Assembly: GCF_000003855.2 (NCBI RefSeq)
Contig: NW_003101682.1
Coordinates: 1,615,148 to 1,679,147 of the forward strand
DNA length: 64,000 bases
Source: Blastomyces gilchristii SLH14081
Taxonomy: Eukaryota > Ascomycota > Eurotiomycetes > Onygenales > Ajellomycetaceae
Direction: 5' to 3'
A program made the position numbers and the translations under genes. Below the pieces are notes generated by a model. The model was not told the origin of the DNA. It saw only the letters and a program-made list of their open reading frames with translations, and made no database searches. Each line of letters begins with the position of its first letter. The stretch's first letter is position 1. Shown in pieces: positions 34,240 to 45,539 of the stretch.

Positions 34240-34572
34240 ATGGCAATCACCCGCTCTGTCACCGACCCGTCTGGCATCGCCGCATCTCGTGTAGCCGCCG
34301 TGGCGAGCATGATACGCGAGGTGGAACATTTTAAGGCGCTTAAAAAGCTCCTTGAAAAAGCACAGGATCAATTCTTCGAACTGATATGCGCCAATGATCC
34401 AGTTCAGGCCGCCTATGTTACACTGGAAGAGGCTCAGGACCTCGTCCTGAATCGCAAGTCGGAAAAGGAAAGCAGCCTGGACAACGAACAAGCTACGCTC
34501 AGTTTGCTTTTTGCCACCTTTCTCTATCTGATACAGAGCCCGATTTCTGTTGTACGTCCTGGTTGTTGTTAA
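34240..34572 (+). CDS. uncharacterised 110-aa helical protein
   Basis: ATG at 34240 in good context (AGAACAATGGC). The frame is open further 5' but has no ATG there. Almost the whole chain is predicted by eye to be alpha-helical, for example VAAVASMIREVEHFKALKKL, LEEAQDLVLNRKSEK and ATLSLLFATFLYLI. The last is hydrophobic enough to be a buried helix. No signal peptide and no family recognised. A GTACGT at about 34552 could start an intron that would replace only the last few residues. The codon pattern is GC-balanced, like the other island genes, and unlike the flanking transposons. Confidence 0.55.
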   Translation: MAITRSVTDPSGIAASRVAAVASMIREVEHFKALKKLLEKAQDQFFELICANDPVQAAYVTLEEAQDLVLNRKSEKESSLDNEQATLSLLFATFLYLIQSPISVVRPGCC

Positions 34573-35058
34573 ATCAAAGGAAAATGATTGGTTACTCAAA
34601 AATAGAATATCCTTGCTTTCAATGAAGAAATAGTCTGGAAATTAGAAATTCCGGATTGACACAGTTCGCGGGACGAATCGTTCGATGACAGAAAGGGGAC
34701 AGACTCATTTCCAAGATTTCCTGCTGCAGTACGGTTCTTCTATCATAAATCTTACATCATCTTTAGTCATGTTGGTAAATAGGCTTGTGCTGCGGCCTCC
34801 GACGCGGTCCAGCTGCATCTATGCTGTGGATCTTGAACTCTCGACCTTGTTCGTTATTGGCGCGCGATCTTGCTCCTGAATGAGGCTGATGTCTCTTGAG
34901 CAATCATAGCATCAATAGCCTACGGCAGAACGGCATTCATATTTCTTCACTCAAGCAAGTCAAAGACCCTGGCTTCCATCATGCGTGGCCTTGTTTCTCC
35001 CGCTGGGTGCTGATTGGGGAAAATTTACTACTGGTGCAAGCGTACATTATGCCAAGAT
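34573..35058. other. intergenic
   Basis: No feature seen. A 64-codon frame at 34685-34879 is not convincing. Confidence 0.5.
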
Positions 35059-35257
35059 CTTCCTAAACAGGACTTATATGTAACACTCATATAAGTCCCA
35101 ATTAGGAAAGTTCCCTTGGCATTGAATATCATAAACCGTGAGCTTGGCGCGAACCACCGAGAATCCATTATTGATGCTTCCCCCAGTTTATGTGGTGCAA
35201 GGAACTTTTCCTAATCGGGACTTATATGCGTGTTACATATAAGTCCTGTTTAGGAAG
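35059..35257. repeat. inverted pair of 57-bp palindromic units (MITE-like or hairpin)
   Basis: The left arm 35059-35114 and right arm 35201-35257 are reverse complements with only about three differences. Each arm is itself a hairpin: TTCCTAA and GGACTTATATG pair with CATATAAGTCC and TTAGGAA around a TAACACT loop. The spacer is 86 bp. No clear direct duplication was found outside. This could be a small foldback transposon. Confidence 0.85.
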
Positions 35258-35389
35258 ACCTCTACCACTTGCGCGCTCGGCCCTGACAGGAGAAACAAAG
35301 CCGCGCACAGAATGCATGATTGCTTGGTTCTTGGACTGTACTTCTGATCATTAATTTACCAATGATCCTGTCATGCGAAACGCAGCATC

Positions 35390-35396
35390 TATATAA
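35390..35396 (+). promoter_or_regulatory. TATA-like box of the 35513 gene
   Basis: TATATAA, 123 nt before the ATG, followed by a CT-rich stretch (CTTCTCTCTCC). A second TATAAAT at 35485 is too close to the ATG to be the main one. Confidence 0.4.
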
Positions 35397-35512
35397 TTCA
35401 ACAACTTCTCTCTCCAAATCTTGCCATGAAATCAAACAACAGCGTTTCTACATTTTGATCTCTTTCTCTTCCAGGTCCATTCGCTATAAATTCCAATTCA
35501 TCTCAAAGAATT

Positions 35513-36435
35513 ATGGCAGATGTGGATCCCGCAAAACCGCCCGCCGAAGCTCCGAAACCTGGGAAGGAAGCACTGCCAAACACAGCATTTAACACATACT
35601 ATCTCATTCGTTACGATTGCCCCGTTGGCCCAGTTCAGTCAGTTGTTGCTGAATGGCGTGTTGTCCATAGAAATTCCATTTTAACAGGATCAGGTGCCGA
35701 GCAATATAAATATGAAGGCAACAATGTTGTGCGGCCTCGAGCGCCGGATTTCCTTGCAAACGAGCTTAAGACCTGTGATCTAGGGTTACTTATGATATCA
35801 TTTTGGTTAGTGCAATTGTCACTATATTTAATGCTGATACTAATAATCCTCATCCAGTGCCACGACAGAGACAGAGTTACAATTGTACAACAACTTCACG
35901 GTGGAAGATTGTGTATTGTGAGCATTCCTTATGATAACTCTCTTGTCCAGATAATCAGCCTGCTAACAATTTATCCAGATTGGTTGCTGTGTACTCGAAA
36001 ACGTTTCCCACCACAGCAATTAAATGTCTGCCTAACTCCGATGATCTTTTGACAACCACCATCAATATGGCATCGATTTTCACAAATATAATGATGGAAG
36101 ATGGGCTGTCGTATCGCGGACCGTGGAAGAGTGATATCCGAGAACTCGCCCTCAAGATACAGAATGAATCGGGGATGGGTCATTACTTTCTGAAAATATA
36201 TGGCCCGAGCATGTGCCCGACAGAGAGAAGTTCTTTGGCAATTATCGAAGTGTTCCTTCACAAAATATTAGTTCCAGTGGACAGGACTGACTGGAAACAT
36301 GTTGCACATATGTATGGAAACGTCTGTAAAGAACTTCGGATTGAAAAAGAGTTTTCAGAGGGAATTACAGCTTCACTACAGAGTACAGTTCTCGATGAAA
36401 AGAGAGGAGCAGCTTACTTGCAGCCTCTGTTGTAG
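35513..36435 (+). CDS. uncharacterised 269-aa protein, three exons
   Basis: Exons 35513-35805, 35858-35917 and 35979-36435. Intron 1 (52 nt) is GTTAGT...TACTAAT...CCAG and intron 2 (61 nt) is GTGAGC...GCTAACA...CCAG. Both have textbook fungal donor and branch sites and keep frame; together they remove in-frame membrane-like text and stops. The start lies in AATTATGGC. The N terminus is Pro/Ala/Lys-rich (MADVDPAKPPAEAPKPGKEA), then a compact soluble-looking body with YYLIRYDCPVGPVQSVV, YRGPWKSDIRELALKI and YGPSMCPTERSSLAI. No signal peptide or membrane helix in the spliced form. I do not recognise the family. It is the best-supported gene model in the island after the zinc finger. Confidence 0.68.
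35806..35857 (+). other. intron 1 of the 35513 gene
   Basis: 52 nt; GTTAGT donor, TACTAAT branch site, CCAG acceptor. Confidence 0.7.
35918..35978 (+). other. intron 2 of the 35513 gene
   Basis: 61 nt; GTGAGC donor, GCTAACA branch site, CCAG acceptor. Confidence 0.7.
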
Positions 36436-37098
36436 CGCAGAGCCGGGTACACCGCGGTGGCTTTTTTCATTACCCCTTCTTTTCCCTTTCCTTTTCAGTT
36501 ATTCTCTAGAAAGTCTCCATTCAGTATGATATGGATGTCATATCTTACGCTCGGGTATACGTGGATTTTACGGGGTCTTGTAATTCAACATACTAGCACA
36601 TCTCAATTAACTTGTTGTAAATAATGCCCGTTTACCCACATTAGAGTACTAATTATGTATGGAAAATGTTTACCAGTCATGCAATTGTTGCGCCTCTATT
36701 ATAGAAATACCAACTTTTCTGTGTAAAAGATTGTGTGGGGGGGGGGGAGACTTCAGGTACCTTAAAGCCTGTTGCTGTTTCTAAGTCTCCTGTCAGTGCT
36801 TGCTTCGTTGTATTTCTAGCATAGTTATTGTTTAGTTCGGTAGGGAAGAATATTAAATGTCGTACAGCTTACGCCCCATACGCCCAAAGGCCTGTGCCTT
36901 TGCGGCTAGTCGTAAAAATAGAAAATTTTCCAGGCGCTTTCCTGGAAGATATGCAGGCTGCAGGTTAATGCACTAATGCACGAAGGAGCCGTGTAATGAG
37001 GCAACGTTAAGGCAACCTACTTCGAATCACGCGGAGACCAGCCTCGTAGGTGCGGAAAGGAAAAAGAAAAGAGAAAGATATAAGGCGAAGCTAAAACC
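36436..37098. other. intergenic, 3' flank of the 35513 gene
   Basis: Includes an 11-base G run (36737-36747). The pyrimidine-rich TTCCCTTTCCTTTTCAG at about 36482-36498 probably lies in the 3' UTR. No gene seen. Confidence 0.5.
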
Positions 37099-37989
37099 AT
37101 GAAATACAGAAAACTTATAAAACAAACCCGAAGTCCTCTTCGACTTGAAAGTACCTGTCAGTCCCGTTTCCCTCAAAACTCGTCCCGCGGACACAAGATG
37201 AGCTCATTGACGACAACGGATATGATTTTAGTGGCTCTGCTTCTGCCCCTGGCAAAAAGATTCTCTTGGTACGATGTGAGCTCGTTGACACCAACAGCAA
37301 TAGCACCCTCCTAATCATTGGGCTAGGTCGCGCAGACATGGCAGGGCCTTCAGATCATTGCCAAGTCCGAGACTCACGTGCTCGATGTTTTGCGGCTCTT
37401 ACAATCGCCTGACGACAATGCCCCGCACCAACATGCCCAGGAACACATATCAATAGACATGTCGCTGCTTAAGCAGGTGCATACTAAGTCTGGTCTGATG
37501 CTTCTGGACCTCTCTAGCTCCCCGGCAAAGGTTCAAGTGCTCGAATGTCTACACAGAGATGGATGGGTTGTATTGAAGAATGCTGCGAGCACCAAATCCC
37601 AACAGCAAGCGCCATCCAATGAGGTAAAAAGTCTGTTCTATTGTCATCACAGCTTCGCTGATGAGAATTAGGTTGTTCTTGCTCTTCTGTCCGCTGCACG
37701 GCGTGGGAGCAGTGACTTTGAGAGCAGTTACCCTGAGGTTTCATGGCCATCAAACCTACAAAAAGGCCCAAACCCAATTCAGCGACCTCAAAACTGGAGG
37801 GGTATGGTGCAAGAACGGGCAACAGATATAGTGGCGATCTCCTGCCACCACCTTTGGGGTGACGAGACGGATATATGGGACTGGGAATATGATACGGGGC
37901 TGCGTGGCGATGAGACCGGACAGATGGCATCTGTGGCTGCTACTGGTGGAGACTTGTGTGTGAAAACCTGCACCGCTTCTATGTGCTGA
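37099..37989 (+). CDS. uncharacterised protein, four-exon model, 242 aa
   Basis: Exons 37099-37150, 37198-37268, 37336-37623 and 37672-37989. The introns (47, 67 and 48 nt) begin GTACCT, GTACGA and GTAAAA and end ACAAG, CGCAG and ATTAG. All four exons join in one frame, and no unspliced frame spans the locus. Notable text: ELIDDNGYDFSGSASAPGKK, QIIAKSETHVLDVLRLLQS, VLECLHRDGWVVLKNAAS, and an acidic, Trp-rich stretch HHLWGDETDIWDWEYDTG near the C terminus. The DGWVVLKN piece resembles the start of phytanoyl-CoA-dioxygenase-like proteins, but no His/Asp metal motif follows, so I do not assign that family. The first exon and intron 1 are the weakest part; a pseudogene is possible. Confidence 0.42.
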
Positions 37990-38299
37990 TGAGATGCTGA
38001 CATGTTTTAGGCTCATATGTAGTGGCTGGCTACCACGGAGGCTTCCGAAGCCGCGAGGCCAGACTGATCTTGTCACCGTAAAGCATCGATGGAAGCACTT
38101 TGGTTGGACAACGCCTTCGAGAGAGCCTTGATGTGCAGTAAATTATGGGAGCAGATACATTCTTAACATTATCTAGACGGCGGCATATCCGCGGAAATTT
38201 GGTGCATTATATAGCATATTAATGGGATCTAAAGATTCAGGAAAGCTATGATGATAACTGATTGTAGTGGCAGGCAGTCGTTGCAATTGATCGGAAACC
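37990..38299. other. intergenic between convergent genes
   Basis: No feature seen. A C-rich run (CCATCCCCCCCTCCCCCC) at about 38308-38325 encodes the Gly-rich end of the next gene on the minus strand. Confidence 0.5.
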
Positions 38300-38767
38300 T
38301 CAGGCCCATCCCCCCCTCCCCCCAGCGGTCGTCTCGTGCCGGGAGTGTCCTTGGGAATTATATGTGGACGATGAAAAGAAATCTCCACTGCCAAAATCAC
38401 CGTTGCTCTTGTGACCAAATCCCAAACCCGAATCTGCATTGCCAAGAAACCCCACATTATAATCACACACAACCGAATAGTAACCAAAGGATGCAGGATG
38501 TTGGCCGGAAAATTCACCCCCGTCTCCTCGAGCGGTGGTCTCGCCTGGGGGCCCTTGGAGGCCGTTTTCGGGCGCAGAAATGAAATCTCCACCATCAAAA
38601 TCACAGAGTAGATTGCTCCCACCCTCAAATCCCATATTCAAATATCCATTGCCAGGAAAACCCTCATTATAATCATACACAGCCGAATGGTAATCAGAGG
38701 ATGAAGGCTGGTCATGACCCGGCAGGGGGTTTCGTATAGTGCAGCTGTCTATAACAGGGTTGAGCAT
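38300..38767 (-). CDS. Gly/Asn/Asp-rich protein with a 70-residue internal duplication, probably 5'-truncated
   Basis: Open from beyond 38830 to a TGA at 38300. The first ATG is at 38767, giving 155 aa. Two copies of a 70-residue unit (about 38695-38486 and 38485-38303) share Y-SxVxDYNxGFxGN, GFxxxSN, DFxxGDF and GETTARGDGG/HETTAGGRGG. Low complexity and acidic, without a signal peptide or membrane segment. The frame stays open towards 38842, where element D begins, so the true start may have been lost at that junction. A second frame over the same repeat (38173-38628) is also open but less protein-like. Function unknown. Confidence 0.42.
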   Translation of the reverse strand: MLNPVIDSCTIRNPLPGHDQPSSSDYHSAVYDYNEGFPGNGYLNMGFEGGSNLLCDFDGGDFISAPENGLQGPPGETTARGDGGEFSGQHPASFGYYSVVCDYNVGFLGNADSGLGFGHKSNGDFGSGDFFSSSTYNSQGHSRHETTAGGRGGWA

Positions 38768-39596
38768 CGCCTCGGAGAGTGATAATGGTTCTCCTCGACT
38801 TTGCTCTGGTGGTGATCTGTTCGGGCTCACCGGACAGATCGTTCTTACAGAGATTCTCAGAGTGTTAACTCTCAGTGTTATAGAGAGTAGTTGTACAGAC
38901 TTCTTTTCTCTCTCTCTTCTCTTCTCTTATGAGAAATTGAGAGACTCTTCAGTTAATCTCTTTGTAACACTCAGTCTAAGCATCTTATAAAGCTTTTCTA
39001 TCTTCTCTAGTCTCTCTATATCTGTTATTCTGACCTTCTTAATATAGTCAGGCCTGTGAGAGAGTCTATTTACTGAATTCTTAGTTCTCTTGATATGCTC
39101 TATCTTGAATCAGAACTCACTCAGTCTCTGAGCTCAGTGAATCTGCTGCTGTGAGAGTTTCTTGATTGAAGTAAACTGTTATAAGTTATCATGATCAGTT
39201 CTAACAGTAATTACTGTTATAAGACTCTCAAAGTAGTAATATCAGTGATAGAAGAATTTCACTATTATAAGAAGCTTCTGATTATAAATATCATAGTTAA
39301 TCTCTGCAGATTACATCTTTTATAAGAAAAATATCACTGAAACTCAGTTCTCATTTAACTGTAGTTACAAGACTATTTCTGAAATTATAAAGAAGAAGAT
39401 ATCTATCTTTAATCTGATTAAGAATAAGAGATTAAAGTGAAACAGTATCACTGTATTTATAAATATCTATTTTAATTTTATAAAGACTCTGTGAGCTTCT
39501 GAAGTAAGAAAGTTCTTACAGCTCTTTTTTCTTAACAATCTTTTTATTCTTCATTTATAAAATGATTTCTTCTTATTTTCATTCTTCAGCATGTCT

Positions 39597-39604
39597 GTAA
39601 GAGC
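39597..39604. repeat. 8-bp target duplication GTAAGAGC of MITE 1
   Basis: Repeated exactly at 40111-40118. Confidence 0.9.
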
Positions 39605-40110
39605 TAGACTGACCGTGTGACTGTGTCTGAGACCAGGACCAGATTTTTTAATAGTCTTATTATCAATTCAACTGATTTCATTACACAGTTTTAACATTAG
39701 ATAGTAGTCTCATACTGTCTCAGTGAGACTTACTGTCTACTCTTATCACATTTTTCAAATGAGATCATGATTTTCACTTCTCAATTTAAATTATTTTTAT
39801 TGCTTTAAATGACTTTAAATCTCATTTAAGTGTTATCAAAAAGTGTTACTTTTTAAAAAATTAAAAATAGTCTAAAAAAAACCTTAAAATGTCTAAAAAT
39901 AGTAACTTTATACTAAGAATGAAATTAAATGAGATTAAATAAGATCACTCTCTCATTTTTTTTAAGTTATGATTTCATTTTAAGATCTGATAAATAGTTA
40001 CTTTACATGTTTTTTTAATGACTAGTCTCAGCAGAATTCACATCAAGAAATGTATGAAATCAGACTAAATGAGACTAAACATGAAATTCATGATCTCAGT
40101 GGCCAGTCTA
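39605..40110 (+). mobile_element. MITE 1: 506-bp non-autonomous hAT derivative
   Basis: Termini TAGACTGACC and GGCCAGTCTA. Inverse orientation to MITE 2 and the hAT element. No coding capacity. It shares the ends of the 11085-31326 hAT, so it was probably moved by that kind of transposase. The middle contains TGTTATCAAAAAGTGTTAC, also seen in the hAT internal region. Confidence 0.9.
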
Positions 40111-40118
40111 GTAAGAGC
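40111..40118. repeat. 8-bp target duplication GTAAGAGC of MITE 1, right copy
   Basis: See the left copy at 39597. Confidence 0.9.
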
Positions 40119-40626
40119 TAAGAAGATTCTTATAAATAAAAAGATAAATTATTCATAGAAATTCATAAAGCTCAGAAAGATCTGAATCTTATAAATACTA
40201 GTTAACTCTAATTATAATAGAATAGTTTTAATCTGTGAAGATTTTATCTGAATATTATTCACAGTAATTATATATTCTAGAAAATTAATCTGACAGATAC
40301 TGAAGTTACACTTTATAAGCTTAATATACAGTTCTATCTTATTCAAGATCTTTAACATAGTTTATATATACTCAGTGTATTCTTTCTTCTTCACAGAGTA
40401 TATTATCACATTATTCAGATATATTATTATAAAGACATTTCAATATATATAAAGTGTTTTATTAATGAAAGACTGTAATACTATAGAGATATTAGTCAAA
40501 TAAAAAGATATTATTAGATATTCAAATAATTTCAGTGTAATTTTAAAAACAGTCTTTTATTCATTCTCAGACTATATTTATAGCTATGTATATATATTAA
40601 TTATATTCAGTTGTATGAATATAACA

Positions 40627-40631
40627 GCTTC
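40627..40631. repeat. target duplication GCTTC, left side of element C
   Basis: Recurs at 47880-47884. The unbroken sequence in the C family reads the reverse complement of AACAGCTTCTGTAAGA, confirming the site. Confidence 0.92.
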
Positions 40632-40889
40632 TGTAAGAAATCCCGCTTCTCACGGATTCTTTACCTCTATTTCTATCTCTCACATAATTAATAGAGCTAG
40701 CGGCTCTTGGCTACACACAACTATATAGACTGGAGTTCACAAATACTATTTATAACTCAGCTTGAATGCTATTATACATTTGACTTCTACATTTTATCTT
40801 TCTACTGTGAATACTTCTAGTAGTTAACAGTATATATCATATCAAGCTGTAAACACCTGAATAATCATCTGTGAGCACTTATTCTTATA
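40632..40889 (+). repeat. 5' LTR of element C
   Basis: 258 bp, same length as all other LTRs of this family in the window. Confidence 0.92.
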
Positions 40890-40969
40890 TTTCAAGCTCA
40901 GTCAGTTAACAACTGCCTGTTATAACTGAAAGAACTAAAAACTTGTATACTTCAATCTCTGTGAACTTT

Positions 40970-42400
40970 ACTGCAGACACTCAGAAGCAGTCACTCAAAT
41001 CATAAATAACTCTTATAAAAGAAGTCTTAGAGAACTTATCAATTACTTACAGAACATCATTCTCTACATCTGTGACAGAGAAACTCTCTGAACTCATAAA
41101 TAAATCAATTTCAGTGAAGAACATTCTTAAGCATCTCTCACAGAATCAAGCTATTTTTCTACAAGAAATGCTTACTGTCTGTAAACACTCTTAAATCAAG
41201 TCTCTAGACATGATCTTCAGAGATATCTATGAACTGAAAAGAAACTTTCTTAAGCTGTGATTACTTAAGACTACTTATTGAACTACAATCTATAAAAGCT
41301 TTTATAAGTTTGTATTTGAAATTGACTTACAAGCTCAGCTGTATAATATAAAAGATAAAGAAGCTATTATCTACACAATAACAGATCTCTATTACACTAA
41401 AGCTAAGAACTGACTGAATTATCTAGAGAATGATTATAAGAGATTTCACTGATCTGTTCTCAAGATCTATCTAGAGAATAAGTTAAAAGACTCTGTAAGC
41501 TGAATAAAGAACATCTGAGCTGTAATCATTAATATTAGAAAAAGAGGTGAGAAATCTGATGAAGACTACTCACAGCACTTTATAAAATTATGATGTGAAT
41601 TAAAATCTATGAAAACAGAACTCTGAAATAAGACCTGAATAATAATATTTATAAAGAGACTGAATAAAGATATGCAGAACAAGCTTATTAAGTAAGACTC
41701 TAAGTTCTTAACTCTGAAGAAACTGATGACTTTTATTCATTACTTACAGATCACTGTGAGAGTTACAGACTTATAAAGAGTGAATCACTGACTGACTCTG
41801 TAAGAGTCAGAATAATAGAGAAATAGATTTATCAGAAAAAGATAATAAGATATAGAGAGATTTGCATCTGACTGCTGAGTAGAGAGAGAGAGTCTTATAA
41901 GCTTCTATAAACAGAGTATATAATAGAGAGATTAAGAAAAAGAAACTCTACTTTATCTGTTCTAAATCAGAATATCTCTGCACAAACTGTTCAGACAAAT
42001 TAAAATAGAAATTTGAGAAGTTATGAACAGAGTCAGTAATAGCCTTCTTAAGAGTCTTGAAGCTGATACCTGAATCTGTTACTTCTCTGATGAAAATACT
42101 TACTTACAGAGAGAGATTACACTGCAGTGCTACTGTTCTGCAAGTATGAAAAGTATTAATGAACTCAGAATCCTAGGTCACTGTGATATCTCTAAAGCTC
42201 ACAGAGTAAATGAGCTGAAAGATGAAGACTAAGAACCTGCTCTTATAATAAGCAGAGTATGAGAACTCAGATCTGAGAGCTGAGAGACTTACAAAAGTTA
42301 TCTTTAAATTACAAGATCTCTCTAAAATCTGAAGAAGATTTGTAGAAACTGTGATTATTACAGACATCACAGATAATATGTACTTGAGACTTACATGACT
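40970..42400 (+). pseudogene. gag remnant of element C
   Basis: Conceptual translation shows the retrotransposon gag core: YTITDLYYTKAKNWLNYLEN, FHWSVLKIYLENKL and AVIINIRKRGEKSDEDYSQH, with stops at Trp positions. A Cys-containing stretch (YLFWIRISLHKLF, ADTWICYFSDEN) may be a ruined knuckle. Confidence 0.65.
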
Positions 42401-42779
42401 TCAAAGACATAATTTGCACATAGCTGTTCATGAGTTAGGTTTATACTTCTGATCAGTATTGATAGACTTACTTATAAAAATAGAATCAGTTAATGCTGCA
42501 GAGTTGATTAGAGAAGATAAACTCATCTATATAATAACTTTATAAGTGTCTGAGAATCTTGCAGTCATGAAAACTGAGCTTCAGATATCAGAGAAATACT
42601 GAGATCTTACAAAGATATTCAGTTCAGTAAAGACAGCTAAGCTTCTCTCTCACTATAAGAAGAATCTGATAATAGATTTAATAGAAGAGTAGAAACTCTT
42701 CTGAGAATCAATCTATAAGCTCTCTTATTATAAGACAGAGATCTTACAAATCTATGTGAAGAAGAATCTGAAGAATAAC

Positions 42780-43420
42780 TTCATCTGATCTTTATAGATC
42801 TCTGCAGAAGCCTCTGTGATATTTATAAAGAAGAAGAATAAAGATCTCAGATTATGTGTAGACTATTATAATCTGAACTTCAAGATAATAAAGAGTTACT
42901 ACTCTCTATCTCTGATTGAGAATGTGATTAATTATCTTACAGAAGCTGTCATATTCATATAACTGAATGTAATCAATGTATATACACAGCTGTGAATACA
43001 GTCTGAAGATGAATAAAAGACTGTCTTTAAAACTGCACTGAGATTGTTTGAATATCTAGTAATATCTTTTAATCTGACTAATATCTCTGTGATATTTTAG
43101 TCTTTCATTAATAAAACACTTCATACATATCTGAATATCTTCATGATAATATATCTGAATAATGTGATGATATACTCTGTGAAGAAGAAAGAACACACTG
43201 AGCATGTGCAAAGTATATTGAAGATCTTAGATGAGGCAGAACTGTATATTAAGCTTACAAAGTACAACTTCAGTGTTTATTAGATTAATTTCCTAGAATA
43301 TATAATCACTGCAGATAATATTCAGATAAAATCTTCATGAGTTGAGACTATTCTATTATAGCTGAAGTTAACTAGTATTCATGAGATTCAGATCTTTCTG
43401 AGCTTTATAAATTTCTATAA
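42780..43420 (+). pseudogene. reverse transcriptase remnant of element C
   Basis: AEASVIFIKKKNKDLRLCVDYYNLNFKIIKSYYSL-type text in the first part, then YLNIFMIIYLNNVMIYSVKK around the active site (YLDD changed to YLNN), then a thumb region with LYIKLTKYNFSVY. The same blocks can be read in C' at about 60,830-61,380. Confidence 0.72.
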
Positions 43421-44399
43421 ACAGTTTATCTTTGTATTTATAAGAATCTTCTTGACTCTTACAGACATACTGAAGAATGAAAACAAGAAGAAGTTATTTC
43501 ATGAATAAAGAATGAAAAGATTATTGAGAAGAGAGAACTATAAGAACTTTCTTATCTCAGAAGCTTACAGAGTCTTTGTAAGATTGAAACAGATATTTAT
43601 AAATACAGTGATACTGTTTCACTTTAATCTCTTACTCTTAATCAGATTAAAGACAGATGTCTTCTTCTTTACAATTTCAGAAATAGTCTCATAACTACAG
43701 TCAAATAAGAACTGGGTTTCAGTGATCTTTTTCTTATGAAAGATATAACTTATGAAGATCAACTATAACATTTATAATCAGAAGCTTCTCATAATAGTGA
43801 AATTCTTTCATCACTGATATCACTACTTTGAGAGTCTTATGACAGTGATTACTGTTAGAACTGATTATAATAGCTTATAATAGTTTACTTTAATCAAGAA
43901 ACTCTCACAGTGACAGATTCACTGAGCTCAGAGACTGAGTGAATTCTGATTCAAGATAGAATATATCAAGAAAACTAAGAACTTAGCAGACAGACTCTCT
44001 CACAGATCAGACTATATTAAGAAGACTAGAATAATAGACACAGAGAGACTAGAGAAGATAGAAAAACTTTACAGAATACTCAGACTGAGTGTTATAAAGA
44101 GATTGACTGAAGAGTCTCTCAATTTCTTATAAGAGAAGAGAGAGAAGAGAGAGAAGAAGTCTGTATAACTACTCTCTATAACACTGAGAGTTAACACTCT
44201 GAGAATTTTCATAAGAATTCTTGAAGAGAGTATCTATAATCTGAAGAGTTTATAAGCTTTGAGAAGTGCTGTAGAAGACCTGATGTAAAAGAAAACAGAG
44301 TATAAGTCTTTATAAGATCTTCTATTCAGATTGTCTGAACTGCAACTAAAGAATGAATATACTCAGTATATTCAGAAACTGCTTATAATAGAGATCAAC

Positions 44400-45400
44400 T
44401 CTGCAGAAATAAAGAATTGAAGAGACTTAAATAATCTCTTATAAAGAGAGAGCTGAATTTATGTGCCTGTAAATGAGTTTCTATATATAGAACTTATTAA
44501 AAGATATCATGACTCTTCTCTAGCAGGTTATTTTACAGATACTAGAACTTATGAGTTGCTTATAAGAAAATACTTCTGACTGAAGATGTGAGAATTTATG
44601 AAGAAGATAGTGAATTCTTATACTGTTTATCAGAGTTTATAAGTAGTACAGTTCAGACTATATAAAGAACTTACTTCTCTACTCATTCTGTGAAAATCTT
44701 GAAAACAGCTAGAAATGAATGCTCTTGTGAGCCTCTCTGAAAGTAAGAACATATACAATACCTGTTTTAACAGTGTGCTGATAATAGTGAATCACTTTAT
44801 CAAGATAACATACTTTATACTCATCTGCAAGAACTTGAAGTCAAAGAATTTAACTTATATCTTCATCTGTGATATGATTCAGTTGTATAAATTATCTATA
44901 AACATTGTCTCAGATAGAGAATCAATCTTCATAGAAGAGTTCTGATCTGATCTGATGACTATACTGAAGATTTTATGAGATCTAAGCATGACTTTTCATC
45001 AACAGACAGATGATTAGATAGAATATCTGATAAGTATATTGAAACAGTATCTGCAGTGCTTTGTCAATTATAATCAGAATAACTGAGTGTATTGATTATT
45101 ACTCACAGAGTTTATATATAACAACTCAAAGTATATCAGCACAGATAAAACCCTCTTTGAGATGCTCACTGAGACTTATTCATGAATGACTTTGATGAAC
45201 CTGCGAGAGTACACTATAGAGTGTGATAATGTCTGTAAATGAGCTGAGAGAATTCAGAAGATCTGAGAGAAAGCTTATAAATTCTTGAGAAAGGCTCAAG
45301 AGTATCAGAAGAGATACTATGACTTCAAATACATTATAAAGAGTTTTAAGAAAGATGATAGAGTCTGACTGAGTTTAGAAAACATCATCACACAGAGATC
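44400..45400 (+). pseudogene. integrase remnant of element C
   Basis: YHDSSLAGYFTDTRTYELLI gives the HHCC neighbourhood. Open at 44715-44945 is NTCFNSVLIIVNHFIKITYF, LYKLSINIVSDRESIFIEEF, the two catalytic Asp blocks (first Asp changed). Downstream TFHQQTD-IEYLISILKQYL fits HPQTDGQTER. Confidence 0.75.
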
Positions 45401-45539
45401 TAGTAAGAAGCTGAATCTTTTATAAACAGAGTCTTATAAGATTATGAAGAAAGTTAGCTCACAGTTCTATAGATTGAAACTGTTATCTGAGTTATAGATA
45501 TACAATATTTTTCATATCTCTTTACTCTGTGAATATAAG

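Larger units (their letters stand above)
38842..40631 (-). mobile_element. Ty3/gypsy element D, left segment (truncated)
   Basis: Reverse-complement match to the integrase-to-RT region of elements C and C'. The match begins abruptly at about 38842, next to unmutated island DNA; the 3' part of pol and the 3' LTR are missing. The segment contains a hAT-type MITE (39605-40110) and is interrupted at 40631 by element C. D resumes at 47885. Confidence 0.85.

Noticed and set aside
37021..37060. Possible tRNA B box (CTTCGAATCAC)
   Set aside because: No cloverleaf can be drawn; a short ACCTAC/GTAGGT pairing alone is not enough.
37540..37625. Phytanoyl-CoA dioxygenase-like start (DGWVVLKN)
   Set aside because: Only a few residues agree and no metal-binding His-x-Asp...His motif follows.
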